Part shown: positions 8,855 through 18,154 of the stretch, piece after piece
How positions within the stretch are numbered: position 1 is the first letter of the stretch
How the letters are laid out: each line of letters begins with the position of its first letter
NCBI RefSeq assembly: GCF_042849255.1
Contig: NZ_AP026866.1
Span: 124,001 to 188,000, forward strand
Direction: 5' to 3'
DNA length: 64,000 nucleotides
Source: Oceaniferula spumae
GTDB lineage: Bacteria > Verrucomicrobiota > Verrucomicrobiia > Verrucomicrobiales > Akkermansiaceae
Position numbers and translations under genes: made by a program
Notes under the pieces: generated by a model
Databases searched by the model: none
Told to the model about the DNA's origin: nothing
Seen by the model: only the letters and a program-made list of their open reading frames with translations

Positions 8855-10237
8855 CTACTCTGCGAGCTTGAAATTTGGGTTCTCCTGCATGGCGGGAGCG
8901 CCTACTTCTGTTAGCCAAGTGGCGAGGGATTTCTTCAATGCTACAAACTGTTCGGGTTTCTGCTTTGCTATATTAACCTTCTCTGTCGGGTCTGCTTTCA
9001 GATCGAACATCTCCCAAGAATCGTATTCTGGGTAGTGGATGAGTTTGTAATGACCTTCATAGACGACGTTACGCCATGACATTTTCCATTTCTTAGTGTT
9101 CTTATTGAATCGTGCGTATTTAGGGTAATAGCAGAAGAGTTTGCGTTGATCTAACTGATTTTCTTTGCCGCTGAGTATTGGCCAGAGGGAGGTTCCGTCT
9201 AGCGATTGCATAGGTTTTTTTGCTCCTGTCGCATCCAGTAATGTTGGAAAGAGATCGATGCCGTTGACACGATTCTTGCTGTCCAATCCTGGCTCGATCT
9301 TTCCGGGAAGATGAAAGAAATACGGCACGCGCATGCCGCCCTCGTAAGTCTCACCCTTCACGCCTCGCAGTCTTCCATTATAGAGCGGTTCAAATGATCC
9401 GTTGTCAGATGAGAATACGACGAGGGTGTTGTCGCGGATTTTCAGATCGTCGAGTTTGCCGAGGAGGCGGCCTACGCAGTCGTCTAACATCTTGGTCATG
9501 GCGGCAACGGTGACTTGCTGGTCGGTGGTATCTGCTCCGAATTTTGCGCGGAAGTGTTTGATGTAATCCGCGCGCGCTTCCAAGGGTTTGTGAACCAGGT
9601 AATAAGGCATGTAGAGGAAAAACGGTTTCTCGTCTTTGTGCGCTTTGTCGATGAACGTCAGTGCCTCATCGGTGAGTAAATCGGCGGCTATCTTGCCTTT
9701 TGGCAGGTTGCGCTCGGGCGCAAACTTGGCGGTGTAGTGACCGGTGGAGGAGATGGCTTCGTCAAAACCGTATTTGGTAGGGTGACCGTTTTTGTCATTG
9801 GCGACATGCCATTTCCCAAACATGGCGGTGCGATAGCCGACTGACTGCAAACAGTGCGCGATGGTTTTTGTCTCGAGTGGGAGATTTCCGTTCTCTGGCA
9901 CAGTGTAGCGGATCTTGTCTTCCTCTCCTGTGTGTCTATCGACCACTCGATAAACACCTGTGCGGGGGCCGTATTGGCCACTGAGGATGGCCGCTCTGGC
10001 GGGTTTACAGGTGGGGTATGGAGAAAGGGCTAGCTCGAAGCGCCTGCTTTGCTTAGCCAAGGTGTCGAGGACTGGAGTTTCTAGATTTTCTTCGCCAGTG
10101 CAGTGGAGTCCGGCGCTTCCTAGGTCATCAGCTAGGATAAAGAGGATGTTGGGTTTCTTGTCAGCATGAGCTGCCCCGGTCAGCAGACCGAGGATGATTA
10201 TGACTGTGGGTACCGAGATCACTTTAAAGAGCTGCAT
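8855..10237 (-). CDS. Exported arylsulfatase-type S1 sulfatase
   Basis: A 460-residue arylsulfatase A-like enzyme. The signal peptide is residues 1 to about 25 (ending AHA). The metal site begins with ADDLG. The formylglycine motif is CKPAR with Cys at about residue 77, which keeps the C-x-P-x-R core although Ala replaces the usual Ser. GKWH and SSDNGS blocks and the RVPYFFHLPG segment are present. It is read leftward, alone, divergent from the GH94 phosphorylase. A promoter-like TTGTTG/TATAGA pair lies just upstream of its start. Probably cleaves a different sulfate from the iduronate-sulfatase-like set; substrate unknown. Confidence 0.92.
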   Translation of the reverse strand: MQLFKVISVPTVIIILGLLTGAAHADKKPNILFILADDLGSAGLHCTGEENLETPVLDTLAKQSRRFELALSPYPTCKPARAAILSGQYGPRTGVYRVVDRHTGEEDKIRYTVPENGNLPLETKTIAHCLQSVGYRTAMFGKWHVANDKNGHPTKYGFDEAISSTGHYTAKFAPERNLPKGKIAADLLTDEALTFIDKAHKDEKPFFLYMPYYLVHKPLEARADYIKHFRAKFGADTTDQQVTVAAMTKMLDDCVGRLLGKLDDLKIRDNTLVVFSSDNGSFEPLYNGRLRGVKGETYEGGMRVPYFFHLPGKIEPGLDSKNRVNGIDLFPTLLDATGAKKPMQSLDGTSLWPILSGKENQLDQRKLFCYYPKYARFNKNTKKWKMSWRNVVYEGHYKLIHYPEYDSWEMFDLKADPTEKVNIAKQKPEQFVALKKSLATWLTEVGAPAMQENPNFKLAE

Positions 10238-10248
10238 GATGAAGTTAC

Positions 10249-10278
10249 TCTATAGGGTAATCATTTTTCCGACAACAA
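10249..10278 (-). promoter_or_regulatory. Probable promoter of the leftward arylsulfatase
   Basis: On the minus strand TTGTTG, an 18-base spacer and TATAGA precede the ATG by 11 bases, predicting a leader of only a few bases. The remainder of the divergent gap up to 10473 shows nothing else I can name. Confidence 0.4.
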
Positions 10279-10473
10279 GCCCATCTTGTGATTCCGATAT
10301 TTGCTATGGTGAATACACGCCCACGCGGCATAAATACGACACTTATCTTTAGGGCGTTTTTTAACACACGGCATGGGGACATTCAGCCCATAGATGCCTT
10401 GCCGCCCCCCATCAACAAGAGCTAGAATGCGGACCACTTGCCAAGATCAATCAGGCATAACCATTTTACGATT

Positions 10474-12900
10474 ATGACAGCTAAATACGGACACTTTGAC
10501 GACGATAACCGAGAATATGTGATCACCAACCCATCCACGCCTACTAAATGGATTAACTACGTGGGCTCTCTGGAGTTTGGTGGGTTTGTGGACCACACTG
10601 GGGGATCACTTCTTTGTGCTGGGGACCCCGCTCTGAACAGAATCGTTAAGTACTTGCCACAGCTGCCAGATACCGATTTCAAAGGTAGCACGCTCTACAT
10701 CCGTGTACGCACAGCCTCCGGTCAAGAGGTTTACTCGCCATTTTTCACACCTTGTCTGGACGATCTGGAAAGCTACGAATGCCGAGTCGGGCTTTCCTAC
10801 CAGACGATCACTTCGAGCGTGGCTGGCATTCAGGTCCAAGCGCAGATTTTCGTGCCATACGGTGCCTGCTTGGAAATTCGGGATATCAAAGTCACTAACA
10901 ACCGCGATGAGGCCGTGGAGATCGACATCATTCCGGTAGTGGAATATACCCACTTTGATGCGCTCAAGCAGTTCACCAATGCCGACTGGTGCCCTCAGAC
11001 GATGATGAGCGAAGCTCAGTCAGAAGAGGGGGGATTACTCACCCTTTTCCAATATGCCTTCATGAGAAAGCAGGGGAAACTTAACTTCATGAGCTCAAAC
11101 CGTCCGGTGGATTCCTTTGAGTCTGACCGTAAGCGCTTCCTGGGAACCAGAGGGACATGGGCGAAGCCTGAGGTGATGGAGAAAGATTCTTTCTCAAGCT
11201 ATGAAGCACGTCGTGGCGATAACATTGGCGCTCTTCTGATCAAACTTGGCAGCTTGGCTCCAGGTCAGACAGAACGAACACTTATCTATACTGGTCAGTG
11301 CAAACGTGAAGATGCCGCAGGAATCATCAACCATTTCCGTGACGAGAAAAACGTTGATCAGTCTTTCAAGGATCTCTCTAACACATGGGATAACTACCTT
11401 TCCGCTTACCAGTGTGAGACACCCGATCCGAACATTGATGCGATGCTGAATGTTCACAACCCGCGCCAGTGTCAGACTACCTTCTACTGGTCGCGTTACC
11501 TATCACTCTATCAGTTAGGACTTGGAGCGCGTGGTCTCGGATTCCGTGATAGTTCACAGGATTCCATGGGCGTCCTTGCCAGCATTCCCAAAGAAGCAAA
11601 GGAACTTCAGAAAAAACTTCTCAGCATCCAGAAAGCAGACGGCTCGGCGATGCACCAGTTTTTCCCTTCCACCATGGAAGCTAACGAAGGTGATTCACGC
11701 GAAGAAGGGGATAAACAATGGTATGGTGACGACCACATCTGGATCGTCCTCGCCGTCTGTGCCTATCTCCGTGAAACCGGCGACTACGCTTTCCTCGATG
11801 AGGAAATCACTTTCTACGAAAAGAAAGTGAAGCTTCAGGACCGCGCCAAGGCCTCCGTGTTAGAACACCTTAAACGCTCGCTCGCCTACACCAAGTCCAA
11901 CACCGGTCAGCACGGCTTGCCGCTGCTCGGATTTGCCGACTGGAACGACACCGTCAACTTGCCCGGCGATGCTGAAAGTCTGATGATCGCCTCTCTTTAC
12001 GGCACCGCACTCAACGAAATGATCGATCTTTGCAGTCATCTTGGCGATGAAGCACAGGCCGAGCAGTATCGCGATGACCATGCAGCCATGAAAGAGGTGG
12101 TTAACGAACATGGTTGGGACGGTGAATGGTATCGCCGCTATTACACTGCATCTGGCGAACCCATTGGCTCCAAGGAGAACGAGTATGGTCGCATTTACAC
12201 CAACGGTCAGTCGTGGCCAGTCATCGCCGGCTTTGCCGATGCTGAACGTGCAAAGACCGCTCTCGATTCCGTCGACAAACATCTCAATACCAAGTTCGGT
12301 ATCAAGCTCAGCACACCTGGCTACAACGGCTATGATGAAGACCTCGGCGGCGTATCCTCCTATCCTCCGGGAGCGAAGGAAAACGGCGGCATCTTCCTAC
12401 ACTCAAACCCATGGGTGATGATTGCCAACGCGCTCATCGGCGACGGCGACCGTGCCTATAAATATTTCTGCCAAATTAATCCGGCGGCGAGAAATGAGGA
12501 CATCGATCTCTTCGAAGTGGAGCCATATTGTTTCCCTCAGAATATCCTCGGTGACGAGCACCCGCAGTTCGGTCTCGGTCGTAACAGCTGGCTGTCCGGA
12601 ACGTCTTCATGGACCTATCAGGCTGCCACTCAGTATATCCTCGGTGTGAAGCCCGGCCATGATGGTCTGGTGGTGACTCCTTGTGCTCCGGCCGATTGGA
12701 CTACCTACAAAGTCGTTCGAAAGTATCGCGGCGCGACCTATAACATTACCGTTAAAAATGAACTCGGTAAAAATGCTGGGCACTGGACTCTGACGGTCAA
12801 TGGCAACACCATCGAAGGGAACGTTGTCCCAATCGCAGAAGCGGGAAGCGTGGTGGAAGTCACCGCAACATCATCGGCAGAGGTTGCAGCCTCTGTATAA
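10474..12900 (+). CDS. Family GH94 disaccharide (cellobiose-type) phosphorylase
   Basis: An 808-residue inverting phosphorylase that splits a beta-linked disaccharide with phosphate to sugar-1-phosphate plus sugar. The N-terminal YGHFDDDNREYVI and FGGFVDHTGG segments are typical of GH94. The (alpha/alpha)6 barrel carries the GFADWND segment, whose Asp is the expected general acid. The C-terminal WLSGTSSWTYQAATQYILG block matches the family end. No signal peptide, so cytoplasmic. The frame extends upstream to a TTG at 10438, but ATG 10474 gives the family N-terminus. No Shine-Dalgarno. Together with the GH1 enzyme it handles neutral sugars released by the sulfatases. Cellobiose, laminaribiose or chitobiose cannot be told apart by eye. 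Confidence 0.93.
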   Translation: MTAKYGHFDDDNREYVITNPSTPTKWINYVGSLEFGGFVDHTGGSLLCAGDPALNRIVKYLPQLPDTDFKGSTLYIRVRTASGQEVYSPFFTPCLDDLESYECRVGLSYQTITSSVAGIQVQAQIFVPYGACLEIRDIKVTNNRDEAVEIDIIPVVEYTHFDALKQFTNADWCPQTMMSEAQSEEGGLLTLFQYAFMRKQGKLNFMSSNRPVDSFESDRKRFLGTRGTWAKPEVMEKDSFSSYEARRGDNIGALLIKLGSLAPGQTERTLIYTGQCKREDAAGIINHFRDEKNVDQSFKDLSNTWDNYLSAYQCETPDPNIDAMLNVHNPRQCQTTFYWSRYLSLYQLGLGARGLGFRDSSQDSMGVLASIPKEAKELQKKLLSIQKADGSAMHQFFPSTMEANEGDSREEGDKQWYGDDHIWIVLAVCAYLRETGDYAFLDEEITFYEKKVKLQDRAKASVLEHLKRSLAYTKSNTGQHGLPLLGFADWNDTVNLPGDAESLMIASLYGTALNEMIDLCSHLGDEAQAEQYRDDHAAMKEVVNEHGWDGEWYRRYYTASGEPIGSKENEYGRIYTNGQSWPVIAGFADAERAKTALDSVDKHLNTKFGIKLSTPGYNGYDEDLGGVSSYPPGAKENGGIFLHSNPWVMIANALIGDGDRAYKYFCQINPAARNEDIDLFEVEPYCFPQNILGDEHPQFGLGRNSWLSGTSSWTYQAATQYILGVKPGHDGLVVTPCAPADWTTYKVVRKYRGATYNITVKNELGKNAGHWTLTVNGNTIEGNVVPIAEAGSVVEVTATSSAEVAASV

Positions 12901-12921
12901 CATCGCATTACAAAAGACCCC

Positions 12922-13566
12922 ATGAAATTTAAAAATAACCTAAGCGCGTGGACTGCTAGGCTCTCTGTAGCCTTGTTCAGCTCCCTAACAGTTGTGTCAC
13001 TTGCTGCTGAAAAAAATCTCGTTGAGAACGGTGATTTCGGCAGCAAAAAACTTAAATCTTGGGAGGTTGGAGTAACCAAAAAATATGGCCAAGACTTGGA
13101 TTATGACATCAAGAATAAAGGCATCCATTTCAAGGCCATCAATGGAGCTTCTCCGAAATATGTGACCCTTTCACAGTACATTGAGATTAAGAAAGGGAAA
13201 AAATATCGCGTCAGTTTCGAAGCCATGATGGGCAAAGAAGCTAAAGGGAAAACCACCATGTCCATTGGCCGACCCGGATTTGCCAGACCTCTAAAAACGG
13301 CCGATCATTATGATCATTTGAGCTCGGAAAAGTTTGAAGCGAAAACAGAATGGACCAAATTCAGCTACGAGTTCACCGGGACTTACGACAGCGACAATAA
13401 GGAGGCCATGCAAAAAGACTTCAAGGCGTCCAAGGCAAAAGCTGTCTGGAAAGAGAAAGAACAGGGGAGTCCGGTTCTGGTAGCTCCTACTTGGATTGTG
13501 TTCAATCTAGGTGGTATCGATGGCGACTTTTCCCTGCGGAATGTGATGGTGGTAGAGGTTGAATAA
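12922..13566 (+). CDS. Small secreted CBM4/9-like carbohydrate-binding protein
   Basis: A 214-residue protein with a signal peptide (about 1-30) followed by one jelly-roll domain opening with NLVENGDFG and a LKSWEV segment, the usual beginning of CBM4/CBM9-type modules. It ends with FSLRNVMVVEVE, the final strand of such domains. No catalytic domain is attached. It starts 21 bases after the GH94 stop and ends just before a strong terminator, so it is co-transcribed with a cytoplasmic enzyme although it is exported. A paralogue lies at 17533. It may bind the polysaccharide at the cell surface; ligand unknown. Confidence 0.75.
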   Translation: MKFKNNLSAWTARLSVALFSSLTVVSLAAEKNLVENGDFGSKKLKSWEVGVTKKYGQDLDYDIKNKGIHFKAINGASPKYVTLSQYIEIKKGKKYRVSFEAMMGKEAKGKTTMSIGRPGFARPLKTADHYDHLSSEKFEAKTEWTKFSYEFTGTYDSDNKEAMQKDFKASKAKAVWKEKEQGSPVLVAPTWIVFNLGGIDGDFSLRNVMVVEVE

Positions 13567-13590
13567 ACCAAATTTCCACTGACTTTTATT

Positions 13591-13624
13591 AAACGCGCTG
13601 AACGTTAGGTTTAGCGCGTTTTTT
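13591..13624 (+). terminator. Intrinsic terminator after the CBM-like gene
   Basis: AACGCGCT pairs with AGCGCGTT around a 13-base loop and is followed by a T-run (13619-13624). It closes the GH94-CBM operon. Confidence 0.85.
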
Positions 13625-13724
13625 GTGGGTTCCCATTTTCACATTGTTCGTGTGAATATTCGTCGTATCGGGGGCTTTTCAAATCGGCGATGTGGAGTAG
13701 CTTGCTAAACCAGACAAAAATCCT

Positions 13725-16700
13725 ATGAAAAATTTTCATCTCCCCCTCTTTTTTATTTCATCCCTCATAGCCCCTGTTTTTGCCGTAGATGCACCGACGA
13801 ATGGTGAGGCCTTGCCAGCCGGGCCGAGTACAATCGCCCTTCATTGGACCGATAATTCCGCCGACGAAACGGGCTTTGAAATCTATCGTGACGGCGGCGG
13901 GACTCCAGTTGCGACCGTGCCTTCCGGGCAGACATTTTATTACGACCGAGGACTGACTGCAGGTTCCACGCATTCGTATTCAGTGGTTGCGATCAAAAAT
14001 GCTGAGAGTTCAACTCCTCACAACATCCCCTCAGCCACCACGATGTCGTTCCAGATGAACATCATCTTTTTCCTAGCCGATGACATGGGCTATAAGGACA
14101 TTGTCGCACTGCGGAATCCTGGCATCGACGGCCCAACGATCCACGAGACACCGAATCTAGACACATTCATCCAAGCGACCGCCATGCGTGTTGACAACGC
14201 CTACTGCTCTGGCCCTCGCTGTGTGGTTGCACGACGTTCTATCCAGACCGGGAAATACGATTGGCGCCCCGAGGCGATACCCGGCAATGAATGGTATCTC
14301 GACCACAATAACGACAAGATCGGCGGCGGCATTTTTGCCGGTGGCACCTCAGTCAATCCGGATACTGCCGGGCAACAGATCCCCGACAATGAAACTTACG
14401 GTGAGGCTCTGAAATCATCCGGTTATCGAACCTGTTTTATCGGTAAGTATCACCTCGGTGAATCCCAAGGAGCCCATGAACCCACCGGTTATAATTTCGG
14501 CGACCAACCTGGACGCGGTCCCATTCATCAGGGATACGACGTCAGTATCGGCTCGGGCCATGCAGGTGCGCCTCCGACCTCATACTTTGCCCTGGAAAAC
14601 CCGAATCAAGCAGGGGAGTTCACCTTCGAACTACCTGACCTCGACGACACCGGCTACATGCTCAATCCAGCCGCACCCGTCGCGGATGATTACATCACCG
14701 ATCGTCTGACCAACAAGGCGATCGGCTTTATCAACGACGCCATCACCAATCACACTAGCCAGCCGTTCCACCTGACGCTTGCCCACTACGCGGTGCACAC
14801 TCCAGCCGAGTGTAAGAACAACGCACAGGATAATGACGGCAAAGGGCATGAGTATTTTCAGTCTAAAAAAACTACGATGGCGAGCCAGTTCACCGACTTT
14901 CTAGCCACGGTGCCAGACTACAATCCCAAGGGCGGCGACGCGGCCTCCGGCTTGGACACTGATCAGTCGTCCTACATGCGTCTCACCCAGGACAATCCTG
15001 TGTATGCGGGCATGATGAAGAGCTACGATGACAGCTTCGGCGCACTCTGGAGCTACCTTCAGGCTACCGACGATCCTCGTAACCCGGGGAAGAAACTTTC
15101 CGAGACCACGGCAATCATCATTTCCTCGGACCACGGCGGCAAGTCCACCACGGCCATCAATAAAAACGACGATCTTGAGCCTGCGGATGGATCCGCCCCC
15201 GTCATCGACGGAACCAATGACATCGGAATTCCAAATCCCTACAATGCCTATCCTACCACGAACTACCCATACCGTGCCGGTAAGACTTGGGTTTATGAAG
15301 GTGGTCTCAAAGTGCCACTCATTGTCTACATCCCTGGGGTCACAACCGGTGGCAGCCACACCTCTGCCTTTGTGCACCACGCCGATCTATTTGCCACCTT
15401 TGTCGATCTTGCTGGAGGTGCCCAGTCGGCCGAAAGCACGGACTCTGTTAGTTTCATGCTGAGCGCAGCAGACCCGAATGCCACAGCAAGAAACGAGCTG
15501 CACCACTTCTTTACCAATGCCAGCACCGGCACCGGTAACCCAGCAATCGCGGCCTATCGCAAGGGAGATTACAAGCTGCTCTACTTCATGGTGCAGCGTC
15601 GTCTCGAACTTTATAACCTGGCAGCCGATCCCTACGAACTCAACGATTTGTCAACAGCGCGCCCAGATCTTGCCAATGAGATGTTCCACGAAGTCTATCA
15701 GCAGGCGGTTTCCACCGGCATGATCATGCCTAAACCTGGATCCGGATCTTGGAAAAACGAGCAGGAGGTGCTGGTCGACAACGGTGTCATCGGTTCATTA
15801 CCCAACCCGCCGAATGCTGCACCGAGTAACCTTCAGCTAGCTCAGACGCCGGAAGGTTATGTCGAACTCACCTGGGATCCAAATGCCACTGATGCCACGC
15901 ATGCCGTGATCCACCGCAACAGCCCGCGTGAGCCGGATACCAATTACCGTGAGATCGCCTACGTGCCGATCGGGCAGACGTCCTACATCGATAAAACGGT
16001 CGATTTCCAGTCAGGCGAGAACAACAATTTTAGATATAGGGTAGAAGTAGAGAACCTAGGAGGTTGGAATGGCATGACCATCGACGGCAGTGGCTTGTTT
16101 TCCGACGGTAACTCGAACAACACCGGTAATGTAACTATTCCTGTAACGTCTCCTACGGGCACCAGCAGTGATGCCGTCGATGACGATATCACCACCGTAC
16201 TTGGCGAATTGCGCTCTATCAATCCATTGCTCAACGACAGCGGAGTGGGTGCGCTGACTATTGTCGCCATCACCCAGCCTGGCGAAGGATCGGCGACTTT
16301 TGACAGCAAGCGTGTCTACTTCGATACACCACACAGCTTCTCCGGTAGCACCACGATGACCTATACCATTGCAGATTCTAATGGTAACCAAGACACAGCC
16401 ACCTTGGCCATCGGTTTGCCAGTCCAAGACTCAAACAAAAACGTCATTGAGCATTGGGCGTTCAATGAAGGGGCCGGTATGCAACTGGAGCAAACCAGCA
16501 GCGAGAATGGACTTCAGTTCGGAGGAAGCACCTCAGGTAGTGTTGCCACCAATGGTAGTGGTCAGCTCGTTCTCGTGGATGACGGCACCAACTACAACCG
16601 CAATGCCGGTCCCATCCAAGGAGGAGCCATAAACTCTGGAAAACTCGAAATCGAATATCATGTGACATCTGCCGACATGACCAATAGCTCTAACGGATCA

Positions 16701-17441
16701 GCCTTTGGGTTCTCCCTCCGTGACGGCAATACCAATACCGACTTCGGGCTGGTCCGCTTCAAGAAGACCGGTGGTGGGATCGTGTTAGAAGTCAATACCT
16801 CGGTCGCATCTCCCGATGAGGTCCACGCATTTGGAGCGGACACCATCGCAAATGTGACCGTGTTTTCCGTACTGGATCTGGACGCAAGTCCGGTGACGAT
16901 CACCACATCCATCTCAATCAATGGGGGAGCTCTGGTCAGTGAAACTACTACCAATGCCGATCCTGGAGCCAGTGTGGTCACGGATCTGAAATTCAATGCA
17001 AATATTCAAGACCTCAACGCAGGAGCGTCTGTCTCCATCGACTATGTCAGAGTGCAAGAACTCTCCGCAGCCACCACGCTCTATCAGACATGGGCGGCCA
17101 CCTACCCATGGAATGGAGAACTTAAAACGGGACCGAACGATGATGCCGACTTCGATGGGATCAACAACTTGCTAGAATTCGCTTTTGGTCTCGCTCCCAC
17201 GGTGCCAAACCTACAATCAGACCTTGGTGTCACTCTGTCAGCGAATGGAACCATGCTAAGTTTCACTCCCATCCGTGATACCAGTCTTTTGAATTATGAT
17301 GTAGAGTTCTCTGATGACCTTTCTGTCTGGGACAGCTTCACTCCTTTCCACGTAGGTAGTGGAGAAGCAGAGAACACACAAAACGCAACCCTACCTATGG
17401 GTGATAAGATTTTCTCCAGAGTGAAGGTTTCCAATCCCTAA
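13725..17441 (+). CDS. Multidomain exported sulfatase with unusual CVVAR active-site motif
   Basis: A 1238-residue protein: signal peptide (1-20), an N-terminal fibronectin-III-like domain (about 22-105), an S1 sulfatase domain (about 110-680), a second FN3-like domain (about 695-790), a cadherin/VCBS-like domain (about 815-905), a concanavalin-type lectin-like region (about 910-1100), and a C-terminal module around NNLLEFAFG common in verrucomicrobial exported proteins. ADD, SSDHGG and GKYHLG mark the sulfatase core. The expected CxPxR site, aligned on the downstream TG, is CVVAR at residues 166-170, with Val replacing Pro/Ala; CSGPR lies five residues earlier. The core resembles the partial gene at the window start. 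It may be a noncanonical or inactive sulfatase that mainly binds glycan, or a subfamily with its own motif. Confidence 0.88.
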   Translation: MKNFHLPLFFISSLIAPVFAVDAPTNGEALPAGPSTIALHWTDNSADETGFEIYRDGGGTPVATVPSGQTFYYDRGLTAGSTHSYSVVAIKNAESSTPHNIPSATTMSFQMNIIFFLADDMGYKDIVALRNPGIDGPTIHETPNLDTFIQATAMRVDNAYCSGPRCVVARRSIQTGKYDWRPEAIPGNEWYLDHNNDKIGGGIFAGGTSVNPDTAGQQIPDNETYGEALKSSGYRTCFIGKYHLGESQGAHEPTGYNFGDQPGRGPIHQGYDVSIGSGHAGAPPTSYFALENPNQAGEFTFELPDLDDTGYMLNPAAPVADDYITDRLTNKAIGFINDAITNHTSQPFHLTLAHYAVHTPAECKNNAQDNDGKGHEYFQSKKTTMASQFTDFLATVPDYNPKGGDAASGLDTDQSSYMRLTQDNPVYAGMMKSYDDSFGALWSYLQATDDPRNPGKKLSETTAIIISSDHGGKSTTAINKNDDLEPADGSAPVIDGTNDIGIPNPYNAYPTTNYPYRAGKTWVYEGGLKVPLIVYIPGVTTGGSHTSAFVHHADLFATFVDLAGGAQSAESTDSVSFMLSAADPNATARNELHHFFTNASTGTGNPAIAAYRKGDYKLLYFMVQRRLELYNLAADPYELNDLSTARPDLANEMFHEVYQQAVSTGMIMPKPGSGSWKNEQEVLVDNGVIGSLPNPPNAAPSNLQLAQTPEGYVELTWDPNATDATHAVIHRNSPREPDTNYREIAYVPIGQTSYIDKTVDFQSGENNNFRYRVEVENLGGWNGMTIDGSGLFSDGNSNNTGNVTIPVTSPTGTSSDAVDDDITTVLGELRSINPLLNDSGVGALTIVAITQPGEGSATFDSKRVYFDTPHSFSGSTTMTYTIADSNGNQDTATLAIGLPVQDSNKNVIEHWAFNEGAGMQLEQTSSENGLQFGGSTSGSVATNGSGQLVLVDDGTNYNRNAGPIQGGAINSGKLEIEYHVTSADMTNSSNGSAFGFSLRDGNTNTDFGLVRFKKTGGGIVLEVNTSVASPDEVHAFGADTIANVTVFSVLDLDASPVTITTSISINGGALVSETTTNADPGASVVTDLKFNANIQDLNAGASVSIDYVRVQELSAATTLYQTWAATYPWNGELKTGPNDDADFDGINNLLEFAFGLAPTVPNLQSDLGVTLSANGTMLSFTPIRDTSLLNYDVEFSDDLSVWDSFTPFHVGSGEAENTQNATLPMGDKIFSRVKVSNP

Positions 17442-17472
17442 TCGATTTTCTGCAAGAGCACACACACACAAT

Positions 17473-17501
17473 AAGAGCCGGGTCATTACGACCCGGCTCT
17501 T
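17473..17501. terminator. Bidirectional intrinsic terminator
   Basis: A perfect 12-base stem (AAGAGCCGGGTC with GACCCGGCTCTT) and a 5-base loop lie between two convergent genes. The stem ends supply short A/T stretches, so it can serve both directions. A (CA) dinucleotide run sits just before it at 17459-17471. Confidence 0.75.
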
Positions 17502-17532
17502 CTGTTGATGAATTGAGTAGAATGTGAGAGGC

Positions 17533-18102
17533 TTATTCAGCAGGAGTCTTTGCTGGCTCCTTTTTCTTTCCCCCGCCTTTACCTGCTCCGTTAGACTCAG
17601 CGAGTTTAATATTGCGAAGGCTGATTTCACCTTTGATCATTCCAAGGAGAAACTTGAGTTTGGCTGGATTGTCAGCGGCGATTTCTTTGGACGTGAATTT
17701 GACAGTCTGTGTAGCCCATTCGGTGGTGACTTCCACTTTTCTGCGCAGCCCGTAGTGACCATCGCCAGGTTTAGATGGGTTGAGGAGAACGATGAGTTCT
17801 TTGGATGGTGAAGAGGCTTTGACGTCAAAGCTGAGGGTGTATGCCGTGTTAGACTTTACCCCAGTCAGGTCTTGCATCATCTGGCGCTTGCTTGCGTTCT
17901 CAGCTACTGTGGCGGACTTCATGGTGAGAATGCCCTCGGCTACATTAGCTTCAGGTTTGGTTTCACCTTTGAGTGCAAATACTTTCCATGGCTTCAAGTT
18001 CTTGGTGGAGAAGTCTCCGTTTTGAACAAGATTTTCTCCAGCTGAAGAAATCTGGAAGGTGCACACGAGAACTGCGGCTGTTAGTGTTTTGGTTATATTC
18101 AT
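17533..18102 (-). CDS. Small secreted CBM4/9-like protein (paralogue of 12922)
   Basis: A 189-residue exported protein: signal peptide (about 1-22), then a single jelly-roll domain starting ENLVQNGDFS and ending ISLRNIKLAE, the same frame as the protein at 12922. The C-terminal 20 residues are rich in Gly, Lys, Pro and Ala and probably disordered or cell-wall interacting. It lies 52 bases downstream of the sulfatase-DNRLRE gene on the same strand and is probably co-transcribed. It probably binds carbohydrate without a catalytic partner in the same chain; the ligand is unknown. Confidence 0.72.
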   Translation of the reverse strand: MNITKTLTAAVLVCTFQISSAGENLVQNGDFSTKNLKPWKVFALKGETKPEANVAEGILTMKSATVAENASKRQMMQDLTGVKSNTAYTLSFDVKASSPSKELIVLLNPSKPGDGHYGLRRKVEVTTEWATQTVKFTSKEIAADNPAKLKFLLGMIKGEISLRNIKLAESNGAGKGGGKKKEPAKTPAE

Positions 18103-18154
18103 ATGTTTTTATTTTTTGGTTGGTTGTTAGTGGCTGTTCGACAGCGCTGCGGGT

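Noticed and set aside
14205..14253. Frameshift or sequencing error as cause of the CVVAR motif
   Set aside because: The frame is continuous on both sides with sulfatase motifs, and the codons at the site are in frame, so the motif appears genuine.
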